64,000 nucleotides of DNA. It comes from Mycetocola miduiensis. Lineage in GTDB: Bacteria; Actinomycetota; Actinomycetes; Actinomycetales; Microbacteriaceae. A program made the position numbers and the translations under genes. Of the stretch, positions 16,352-23,163 are shown in pieces. The notes below the pieces were generated by a model. The model did no database searches. It was not told the origin of the DNA and saw only the letters and a list, made by a program, of their open reading frames with translations. The first letter of the stretch is position 1, and every line of letters starts with the position of its first letter. The stretch lies in the NCBI RefSeq assembly GCF_900115155.1, contig NZ_FOVM01000005.1:1-64000 (forward strand), read 5' to 3'.

Positions 16352-17397
16352 GGTGCGACTCCGTTCACCGGAAGGCCGGTCGTTTCCTCGAGCCCGAGGG
16401 CGATATTGGCGGATTGGATGGCAGCACCGGCGGTGCCCTTGGCAAGGTTGTCGACGGCGGTCACGACGACGACACGGCCGGCGGCTTCATCGACCGCGAG
16501 CCCCATCAGCATCGAGTTGGAGCCGAGCACGTCTGCGGTACGCGGAAACTGCCCCGCCGGCAGCAACTGCACGAAGGACTCGTCACCGTAGGCGCTCTGC
16601 CAGGCCGCGCGAACGGCATCCGCACTGGTGCCCGGGACGATGCGGGCCGTTGAGGTGGCGAGGATGCCTCGCGACATCGGCACGAGGACGGGCGTGAACG
16701 AGACGCTCACGTCTGCCGCGCCTGCACCGCGGAGCCCCTGCGCGATCTCGGGGATGTGCCGGTGGGTGCCTCCGACGGCGTAGGGGTTGGCCGATCCGAG
16801 GATCTCCGATGCGAGCAGGTTGGTCTTCAGCGCCTTGCCTGCGCCGGACGGACCGACGGCGAGCACCGAGACGATGTCTGAGGCTTCGATCACACCGGCG
16901 GCGATGCCAGGGGCGAGCGAGAGTGCGACGGTGCTGGCGTTGCAGCCTGGGGCGGCGATCCGCTTCACACCGGCGAGGTTCTGGCGCTGCTTCGCGCCGT
17001 CCGCACCGACGAGCAGTTCAGGCACGCCGTACGCCCACGCGCCGAAGTAGTCACCGCCATAGAACGACGCCCAGTCGGACTCGTTCGTCAGCCGGTGGTC
17101 TGCGCCGCAGTCGACGACGAGGGTTGCCTCATCGAGCTGGGCGGTGACCTCGCCGGACTTGCCGTGCGGCAGGGCCAGGAACACCACGTCGTGACCCGCG
17201 AGGTTCTCAGGCGTGGTGTCGACGAGGGTGAGGTGCGCGAGGGAACGCAGGTGCGGCTGCACGGATGCCAGCGGCTGGCCGGCATTGGAGTGTGCTGTGA
17301 CGGTCTGGATGTCGAAGTCGGGGTGCGCCGCAAGCAATCGCAGCAACTCGCCCCCCGCATAACCGGATGCACCGGCTACGGCTACAGAGAAGGACAT
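16348..17397 (-). CDS. argC: N-acetyl-gamma-glutamyl-phosphate reductase
   Basis: NADPH-dependent reduction of acetylglutamyl phosphate. The 349-aa protein has an N-terminal Rossmann motif [12 protein letters not shown] (7-18) and the catalytic Cys152 in APGCNAS. It is the first gene of argCJBDFGH. A TAAGGT hexamer ends 6 nt before the ATG, compatible with a leaderless start. The same bases include AAGG, which could act as a weak ribosome-binding site, so the two readings cannot be separated by eye. Confidence 0.96.
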   Translation of the reverse strand: MSFSVAVAGASGYAGGELLRLLAAHPDFDIQTVTAHSNAGQPLASVQPHLRSLAHLTLVDTTPENLAGHDVVFLALPHGKSGEVTAQLDEATLVVDCGADHRLTNESDWASFYGGDYFGAWAYGVPELLVGADGAKQRQNLAGVKRIAAPGCNASTVALSLAPGIAAGVIEASDIVSVLAVGPSGAGKALKTNLLASEILGSANPYAVGGTHRHIPEIAQGLRGAGAADVSVSFTPVLVPMSRGILATSTARIVPGTSADAVRAAWQSAYGDESFVQLLPAGQFPRTADVLGSNSMLMGLAVDEAAGRVVVVTAVDNLAKGTAGAAIQSANIALGLEETTGLPVNGVAP

Positions 17398-17403
17398 GGC
17401 TCT

Positions 17404-17409
17404 ACCTTA
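17404..17409 (-). promoter_or_regulatory. argC -10 box candidate
   Basis: TAAGGT lies 6 nt before the argC ATG. A weak TTAACC lies about 16 bp upstream of it. I could not identify a convincing ARG box here. Confidence 0.4.
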
Positions 17410-17619
17410 TTGAGGAAAACGATGGGGTTAAGGTCGGCGGCGTCTGTCGGAACCGTGACCTGCACCGTTCGCCCAGCGTCGCCTATCGTCGCTCTGAGGT
17501 GTTACGGCGTCGACGCAGCACGCACGGGGCGAAACCCTGTGCTGAAACACTGCTGTTCGAGATGGCCATGGTTGAACTGTAGCCGGTTCGCCGTGGCATC
17601 CGCGAATCGAGGGCTGCCG

Positions 17620-20145
17620 TCACAACCGGTTCACGCCGGTGACGGTGACCACGGCGAACCCCTGCTCGTCGGATTCGGCGAGGTCGATCTCGGCGCTGAA
17701 GCCCCAGTCGTGGTCGCCTGCGGGGTCGTCGAAGATCTGCCGGGCGGTCCACACCGGGCCGCTTTCGTCGAGGATCAGGAGCGCCGAGCTGCGGGCGTCC
17801 GGGCCCGTGAGGATCTGGTCGTGCTCCTCGAAGTAGCCGTCGAGGGAGTCCGCCCAGCGGTCGGCGTCGAACCCGGATGCCGCGTCGAGTTCTCCGAGCG
17901 CGTCGTAGTCCTCGAGCGCCGCGAGTTGAACGCGGCGGAACAGTTCGTTGCGAACGAGGATGCGGAACGCCCTGGTGTTGCCGGTGAGCCGTTTCGGCGC
18001 CGGCGGGACGATGTCGTGCGCGTGCTCCTTGTGCTTCTCGGCATCCGGGTGGCTGAGTTCTTCCCACTCATCGAGAAGGCTCGAGTCGACCTGGCGGACG
18101 AGTTCACCGAGCCATTCGATCAGGTCGAGGAGGTCCTCCGTCTTCACGTCGTCCGGGATGGTCTGCCGGGCAGCCCGGTACGCGTCGGACAGGTAGCGGA
18201 GGACGACACCCTCTGAACGTGCGAGCTTGTAGAAGGCGATGAATTCGCCGAACGACATGGCGCGTTCGTACATGTCGCGGACGACGGATTTGGGGTTCAG
18301 CTCGAAGTCGCGGATCCACGGCTGGGCGGCGCTGTAGGTCTCGAACGTGACGGTGAGAAGTTCTTCAAGGGGTTTGGGATGCGTGATCTGCTCGAGGAGT
18401 TCCATCCGCTCGTCGTATTCGATGCCCTCGGCTTTCATTGCGGCGACGGCTTCGCCCCTGGCGAGGAACTGCTGCTGGCTGAGCACGGCACGCGGGTCGT
18501 CGAGGGTGGCCTCGACGATGGAGATCATGTCGAGGGCGTAGCCGGGGGCCTCCGGGTCGAGCAGGTCGAACGCGGCGAGCGCGAACGGCGACAACGGCTG
18601 GTTGAGCGCGAAGTTCGGCTGCAGGTCGACGGTGAGCCGGATGGTGCCGTCGGCGGACTGCTCGACGATGCCCGACTCGCGAAGGGTGCGGTAGATGCCA
18701 AGCGCGCGCCGTGCGAGTTCGAGTTGCCGCTTCCACGGCTCGTGGTTGTCGAAGACGAGGTCGTGCACGTGCTGGTAGACGTCTCCCCCGCGCCCGATCA
18801 CGTTGATGAGCATTGCCGAGGTGATCTGCATGCTCGAGGTCAGGGTCTCCGGCTCGGCGGCGACGATCCGCTGGAACGACGGCTCGCCCCACGACACGAA
18901 ACCGTCCGGCGCCTTCTTACGGATGATCTTGCGTTTCTTCTTCGGGTCGTCGCCGGCCTTCTTGATCGCGCTGAGGTTTTCGGTCTCGTGCTCGGGCGCC
19001 TGGACGACGACGGTTCCGGCGGTGTCGTACCCGGCACGGCCTGCCCGCCCGGCGATCTGATGGAATTCACGCGCCTTGAGCTGGCGCATCCGGGTTCCGT
19101 CGTATTTGGTGAGCGCGGTGAACAGCACCGTGCGGATGGGCACGTTGATGCCGACGCCGAGGGTGTCGGTGCCGCAGATCACCCGGAGCATCCCGCGCTG
19201 CGCGAGCTGTTCGACGAGCCGTCGGTATTTGGGCAGCATGCCGGCGTGGTGCACCCCGATCCCGGCACGGATCAGCCGGGACAGTGTCTTGCCGAAACTC
19301 GTGGTGAAGCGGAATTCCCCGATCAGCTCGGCGATGGCATCCCGCTGTTCCCTCGTCGCCACCTTCATGCTCGACATCGACTGGGCGCGTTCCATGGCGG
19401 CGGCCTGCGAGAAATGCACGACGTAGACCGGTGCCTGCCCGGTGGTCAGCAGTTCCTCCACGCTCTCGTGGATCGGCGTCGTCTCGTAGTAGAAGTGCAG
19501 CGGGACGGGGCGTTCGACCCCGGTGACCAGCGCTGTGCCGCGGCCGGTGCGCCTCGACAGGTCTTCGGCGAGCGCCGTCACATCGCCGAGGGTCGCCGAG
19601 AGCAGGATGAATTGGACCCGGGGCAGGCACAGCAGCGGAACCTGCCAGGCCCAGCCGCGTTCCGGGTCGGCGTAGAAGTGGAATTCGTCCATGACGACCT
19701 GGTCGACTTCGGTGTCTTCACCGTTGCGGAGCGCGAGGTTGGCGAGGATCTCCGCCGTGCAGCAGATGATCGGCGCGTCGGCGTTGACCGACGAGTCGCC
19801 GGTCATCATGCCGACGTTCTCCGCTCCGAAGATGTCGACGAGGGCGAAGAACTTCTCGCTGACGAGTGCCTTGATCGGCGCGGTGTAGAAGCTGCGTTTG
19901 CCTGCGACGAGCGCGGCATAGTGCGCGCCGACGGCGACGAGGGACTTGCCGGTTCCGGTCGGGGTGCTCAGGATCAGGTTCTGCCCCGACACGATTTCGA
20001 TGATCGCTTCGTCCTGCGCCGGGTACAGGCGGATACCGGTGGCCGTGACCCACTCGGAGAACGCGTCGTAGATGGCATCCGGGTCGATCGTGTCGCCGAG
20101 TGTCTCGCTGAGGGCGTGTGGGTCGAGCTTCGGCTGGGCTGTCAT
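17620..20145 (-). CDS. DEAD/DEAH-box helicase, DUF3516 type
   Basis: Superfamily 2 helicase of the Ski2-like group, 841 aa, found mainly in actinobacteria with a C-terminal DUF3516. Motifs are TPTGTGKS (61-68, Walker A), DEFH (153-156, Walker B variant), SATLGD (183-188) and QIAGRAGRAG (362-371, motif VI). The C-terminal half lacks other known domains that I recognise. The ATG at 20145 is chosen because residues MTAQPKL begin the family; the open frame extends 60 codons upstream but only into 27-bp tandem repeats. Likely an RNA helicase, with substrate unknown. It stands alone with its own promoter region. Confidence 0.9.
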   Translation of the reverse strand: MTAQPKLDPHALSETLGDTIDPDAIYDAFSEWVTATGIRLYPAQDEAIIEIVSGQNLILSTPTGTGKSLVAVGAHYAALVAGKRSFYTAPIKALVSEKFFALVDIFGAENVGMMTGDSSVNADAPIICCTAEILANLALRNGEDTEVDQVVMDEFHFYADPERGWAWQVPLLCLPRVQFILLSATLGDVTALAEDLSRRTGRGTALVTGVERPVPLHFYYETTPIHESVEELLTTGQAPVYVVHFSQAAAMERAQSMSSMKVATREQRDAIAELIGEFRFTTSFGKTLSRLIRAGIGVHHAGMLPKYRRLVEQLAQRGMLRVICGTDTLGVGINVPIRTVLFTALTKYDGTRMRQLKAREFHQIAGRAGRAGYDTAGTVVVQAPEHETENLSAIKKAGDDPKKKRKIIRKKAPDGFVSWGEPSFQRIVAAEPETLTSSMQITSAMLINVIGRGGDVYQHVHDLVFDNHEPWKRQLELARRALGIYRTLRESGIVEQSADGTIRLTVDLQPNFALNQPLSPFALAAFDLLDPEAPGYALDMISIVEATLDDPRAVLSQQQFLARGEAVAAMKAEGIEYDERMELLEQITHPKPLEELLTVTFETYSAAQPWIRDFELNPKSVVRDMYERAMSFGEFIAFYKLARSEGVVLRYLSDAYRAARQTIPDDVKTEDLLDLIEWLGELVRQVDSSLLDEWEELSHPDAEKHKEHAHDIVPPAPKRLTGNTRAFRILVRNELFRRVQLAALEDYDALGELDAASGFDADRWADSLDGYFEEHDQILTGPDARSSALLILDESGPVWTARQIFDDPAGDHDWGFSAEIDLAESDEQGFAVVTVTGVNRL

Positions 20146-20205
20146 GGTCCTTCGATCATCCCACCTCGTCCGGAGCATGGGCGCCGCGCGCTCCTCGACC
20201 CCACT

Positions 20206-20286
20206 CCGCTCGCTTGAAGGAGCGCCCCCTCCCCGCTCGTTTGAGGGAGCGCCCCCTCCCCGCTCGCTGGAGGGAGCGCAGCGACC
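20206..20286. repeat. Three 27-bp tandem repeats
   Basis: Three adjoining units at 20206-20232, 20233-20259 and 20260-20286, each beginning CCGCTCG and containing GGAGCG or GGGAGCG. The CGCTC/GAGCG ends make each unit a small hairpin. An inverted, slightly shortened copy of unit 3 lies at 20400-20417. The whole region between the helicase start and the pnuC stop (20146-20442) holds no gene that I can see. Confidence 0.75.
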
Positions 20287-20442
20287 GAAGCGGAGGGACC
20301 CGCACACCCACCCGCACCAACACACCCGCCCCGGACCAGTACAGCCGTTGTACCAGGTGACCCCGTCCGTACCGAGTGAAGAGACGCCCCCACCCCCGCC
20401 GCTCCTCCAGCGAGCGGATATGGATGCCGCGGCGGATTCGGG

Positions 20443-21132
20443 TCAGTGCTTGAGCGTGGGGTCTGGGAACGCCGTCTCGATGCTCAGCGAGTTTCTTCTG
20501 TGCACCCGCATCCAGATGAAGAACCCGACGAGGGTAAACCCGCCGTAGAACAAATACAGCACCGCGGACGCGTAGTACCCGGCGCTGATCAGCAGCGGCA
20601 CGCCGACGATGTCGACCGCGATCCAGATCAGCCAGAACTCGACCCAGCCCTTGGCCATTCCGTAGGTGGCGAGGAGGGAGCCCATGAAGATCCAGGCATC
20701 CGCCCATACCGGTTCGAACGAGCCGAGCGCCCGAAAGATCGGGATGAGCACGAGTGTGCCGCCGATCAGCCCAAGGCCGAGCAGCACGCGGGTCTTGTTC
20801 GACGCCCAGTGCGGGGTCACCGCGGTGTGCTCGCCCGTTCGGCGGCTCTCTGACCACTGCACCCAGCCGTAAATGGACACGATGATGAACATCACCTGGC
20901 GGCCGGCCTGACCGAGAAGGTTCACCGGGTTCGGGGTACCGAACACCGCGCCGAGGAACACCGTGAGCAGAAGTACGTTGCCGAGAATGCCGACGGGCCA
21001 CGCCCACACTTTGCGGCGCATGCCTCCGACCGCGCTGGCCATGCCGAAGAGGTTGCCGATGATCTCGCGCCAAAGGATCGTCTGGCCGCCGATGATCAGT
21101 TGCGCATCGAACAGCCACTCGATCGGATTCAT
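20443..21132 (-). CDS. pnuC: Nicotinamide riboside transporter PnuC
   Basis: Facilitative membrane transporter for the NAD precursor nicotinamide riboside. 229 aa with about seven hydrophobic spans and the family motifs GWVQWSESRRTGE and WIAVDIVGVPLLI, which line the substrate pore. The start at 21132 (MNPIEWL) has AAGGA 9 nt upstream. An in-frame ATG at 21171 with GGAGG would add 13 residues and cannot be excluded. It diverges from the zinc-ribbon/SDR gene. I did not recognise a NAD riboswitch or NadR/NrtR site. Confidence 0.9.
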   Translation of the reverse strand: MNPIEWLFDAQLIIGGQTILWREIIGNLFGMASAVGGMRRKVWAWPVGILGNVLLLTVFLGAVFGTPNPVNLLGQAGRQVMFIIVSIYGWVQWSESRRTGEHTAVTPHWASNKTRVLLGLGLIGGTLVLIPIFRALGSFEPVWADAWIFMGSLLATYGMAKGWVEFWLIWIAVDIVGVPLLISAGYYASAVLYLFYGGFTLVGFFIWMRVHRRNSLSIETAFPDPTLKH

Positions 21133-21182
21133 GCCTGCATCCTTCCACTTCGCCACACAGGAAGCGGGCATATGTCCTCCGG

Positions 21183-21188
21183 TAGAAT
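21183..21188 (+). promoter_or_regulatory. -10 box of the SDR gene, leaderless
   Basis: TAGAAT lies 7 nt before the ATG at 21196, and no Shine-Dalgarno is present, so the mRNA is expected to begin at the start codon. Confidence 0.6.
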
Positions 21189-21195
21189 CGCCCGA

Positions 21196-22710
21196 ATGAC
21201 CGCCGCCACACCGCCACCCGCTTCCCTCGGCGACGGGATCGACCCCACCGACCTCGAAACCACCCTCCGCGTCCTCGCTTCGATGAACACCCTCGACGAG
21301 GAACATCCGGACTACGTCACGGTCCGCCGGGCGACCGCCGCCATGTTCAAAGCGGTCAAGCGCACCCGCCGCAGGGAGCTCCGTGACGAGATCGCCAACG
21401 CCGACAAGGCGGTCATCGCGGCCACCGCCACCGGGGCATCCGATCGCATCGACGACGAGACCCGTGGCATCCCGCTCGCGACGACGATCGAGGCGCCGAC
21501 CGCAGGCGAACTGCTGAAACCGCGCAACTGCTACATCTGCAAGCAGCCGTACACGCTCGTCGACGCGTTCTACCACCAGCTCTGCCCGGATTGCGCCCGG
21601 TTCAGCCACACCAAGCGCGACGCCCGCACCGACCTCACCGGCAAGCGCGCGCTGCTCACCGGCGGCCGCGCGAAGATCGGCATGTACATCGCGCTGCGAC
21701 TGCTGCGCGACGGGGCGCACACGACGATCACGACGCGGTTCCCGCGGGATGCCGTCCGCCGGTTCGCGTCACTCCCCGACTCTGCGGACTGGCTGCACCG
21801 GCTGCGCGTCGTCGGCATCGACCTCCGCGACCCGGCCCAGGTGATCGGCCTCGCCGACTCTGTCGCCGCCCAGGGTCCCCTCGACATCCTCATCAACAAC
21901 GCTGCCCAGACCGTACGCCGCTCCCCCGGTTCGTACTCGCTGCTGGCGGATGCCGAACTGCAGCCGCTCCCCGACGGTCCCCTCCCCGAAATGGAGACCT
22001 TCGGCCACACCGCCGACCAGCACCCTGAGGCACTCGCGGCATCCGTCGCGGCGCATCCGCTGCTCTCCGTCGCATCCCTCGCCGGGACGGTCGCCCAGTC
22101 CGGCTCCCCCGCCCTCACCGCCGCGGACCTCGCGAACCTGGCCATGGCACCCGGCTCGTCGTCACTCGCGAAGCACGCTGACGGCACCGCCATCGACGCG
22201 GGCGGGCTCGTTCCCGACCTGCAGACGACGAACAGCTGGGTGCAGAATGTCGAGCACGTGGACCCGCTCGAGATGCTTGAAGTGCAGCTCTGCAACACGA
22301 CGGCGCCCTTCCTGCTGATCAGCCGCCTGCGTCCGTCAATGGCAGCGTCCCCCGCTCGCCGGAAGTACGTCGTAAACGTGTCGGCGATGGAAGGGCAGTT
22401 CTCGCGCCGATACAAAGGGCCGGGGCATCCGCACACGAACATGGCAAAGGCTGCGCTCAACATGCTCACCCGCACGAGTGCCGGTGAGATGCTCGAGAAG
22501 GACGGCATCCTGATGACCGCCGTCGACACCGGCTGGATCACCGACGAGCGTCCGCACCCGACGAAGGTGCGGCTTGCCGAGGAGGGCTTCCACGCTCCGC
22601 TCGACCTCGTCGACGGTGCTGCCCGCGTATACGACCCGATCGTGCGCGGCGAGGCCGGCGAGGACTTGTACGGCTGCTTCCTCAAGGACTACCGCCCCGG
22701 CGCCTGGTAG
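21196..22710 (+). CDS. Zinc-ribbon plus short-chain dehydrogenase-like protein
   Basis: A 504-aa protein in two parts. Residues 1-145 are a helical N-terminus ending in a four-cysteine zinc ribbon (Cys112, Cys115, Cys130, Cys133). Residues 148-504 are an SDR-type Rossmann domain with TGGRAKIG (155-162) in place of the usual TGxxxGIG, DILINNAAQ as the NNAG motif, and a YKGPGHPHTNMAKAA segment resembling YxxxK with the spacing enlarged. An insertion of about 100 residues lies between the NNAA and the VVNVSAMEG strand. The substrate is unknown. Similar oxidoreductases occur in fungi and actinobacteria, but I cannot name a function. Confidence 0.8.
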   Translation: MTAATPPPASLGDGIDPTDLETTLRVLASMNTLDEEHPDYVTVRRATAAMFKAVKRTRRRELRDEIANADKAVIAATATGASDRIDDETRGIPLATTIEAPTAGELLKPRNCYICKQPYTLVDAFYHQLCPDCARFSHTKRDARTDLTGKRALLTGGRAKIGMYIALRLLRDGAHTTITTRFPRDAVRRFASLPDSADWLHRLRVVGIDLRDPAQVIGLADSVAAQGPLDILINNAAQTVRRSPGSYSLLADAELQPLPDGPLPEMETFGHTADQHPEALAASVAAHPLLSVASLAGTVAQSGSPALTAADLANLAMAPGSSSLAKHADGTAIDAGGLVPDLQTTNSWVQNVEHVDPLEMLEVQLCNTTAPFLLISRLRPSMAASPARRKYVVNVSAMEGQFSRRYKGPGHPHTNMAKAALNMLTRTSAGEMLEKDGILMTAVDTGWITDERPHPTKVRLAEEGFHAPLDLVDGAARVYDPIVRGEAGEDLYGCFLKDYRPGAW

Positions 22711-22712
22711 CT

Positions 22713-22807
22713 GCTGCGCACAACTCAGCCTGTACACAACCGAAACGGTCCCGGAACCCTCTGGACGGGCTCCGGGCCGCCACTTGGGCTGAGTTATGAA
22801 CGCTCGG
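22713..22807. repeat. Nested-hairpin repeat, copy 1
   Basis: Outer arms AACTCAGCC (22722-22730) and GGCTGAGTT (22787-22795). The inner arms are GGTCCCGGA and TCCGGGCC. The right flank is TTATGAACGCTCGG. It begins 2 bp after the SDR stop codon. Copies 2 and 3 follow at 22903 and 23073. Confidence 0.8.
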
Positions 22808-22830
22808 TGACCGAGAGCCACGTCGCGGCC

Positions 22831-22870
22831 ACCGGAGCCACCGAGAGCCACCGAGAGCCACCGAGAGCCG
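22831..22870. repeat. 10-bp tandem repeats
   Basis: Four consecutive decamers of the form CCGAGAGCCA (the first reads ACCGGAGCCA, the last CCGAGAGCCG) between copies 1 and 2 of the nested-hairpin repeat. They appear to be a local expansion of the CCGAGAGCCA present once after each copy's GCTCGGT. Confidence 0.75.
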
Positions 22871-22902
22871 TCGAGCCCGCGGCGCCGCGTCGCTCGCCTG
22901 GT

Positions 22903-22992
22903 GTGCGCAATTCAGCCTGAACACCACAGAAGCGCCCGTGGGACCCCGTCGAACGTCACCGCCGCCGGTTTGGCTGACTTATGAACGCTCGG
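22903..22992. repeat. Nested-hairpin repeat, copy 2 (degenerate)
   Basis: Outer arms AATTCAGCC (22909-22917) and GGCTGACTT (22972-22980). The interior TGAACACCACAGAAGCGCCC matches copy 3 in outline, but the inner hairpin is decayed. Flank ATGAACGCTCGGTAGCCGAG as in copy 1. Confidence 0.75.
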
Positions 22993-23072
22993 TAGCCGAG
23001 AGCCACATCGCCGCCGGGAGCGTCTGGCCCTGATGCCCCGAGCCAGGCTGCCGCACCCGCCGTCCGCGCGCT

Positions 23073-23163
23073 CGCACATAACTCCGCCTGAACACAACAG
23101 AAACGGCCCGGCACCCCCTGCAGGGGCCCCGGGCCGTCACTCTGGCGGAGTTATGAACACTCA
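23073..23163. repeat. Nested-hairpin repeat, copy 3 (intact)
   Basis: Outer arms ATAACTCCGCC (23078-23088) and GGCGGAGTTAT (23144-23154) pair perfectly. The inner arms ACGGCCCGG and CCGGGCCGT also pair perfectly. Compared with copy 1, the middle base pair of the outer stem changes from A-T to C-G on both sides, a compensatory change. The right end reaches the pheT stop codon (23161-23163), so on the minus strand it may serve as the pheST terminator. Confidence 0.85.

Noticed and set aside
18379-20217. A 612-codon plus-strand open frame opposite the DUF3516 helicase
   Set aside because: Antisense shadow; composition and lack of motifs match a GC-driven open frame.
20146-20325. Longer N-terminus for the DUF3516 helicase
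   Set aside because: The extra 60 residues are the translation of the 27-bp tandem repeats.
21133-21195. NAD-type riboswitch before pnuC
   Set aside because: The gap between pnuC and the divergent gene is only about 63 bp and holds one ribosome site; there is no room or recognisable motif for a riboswitch.
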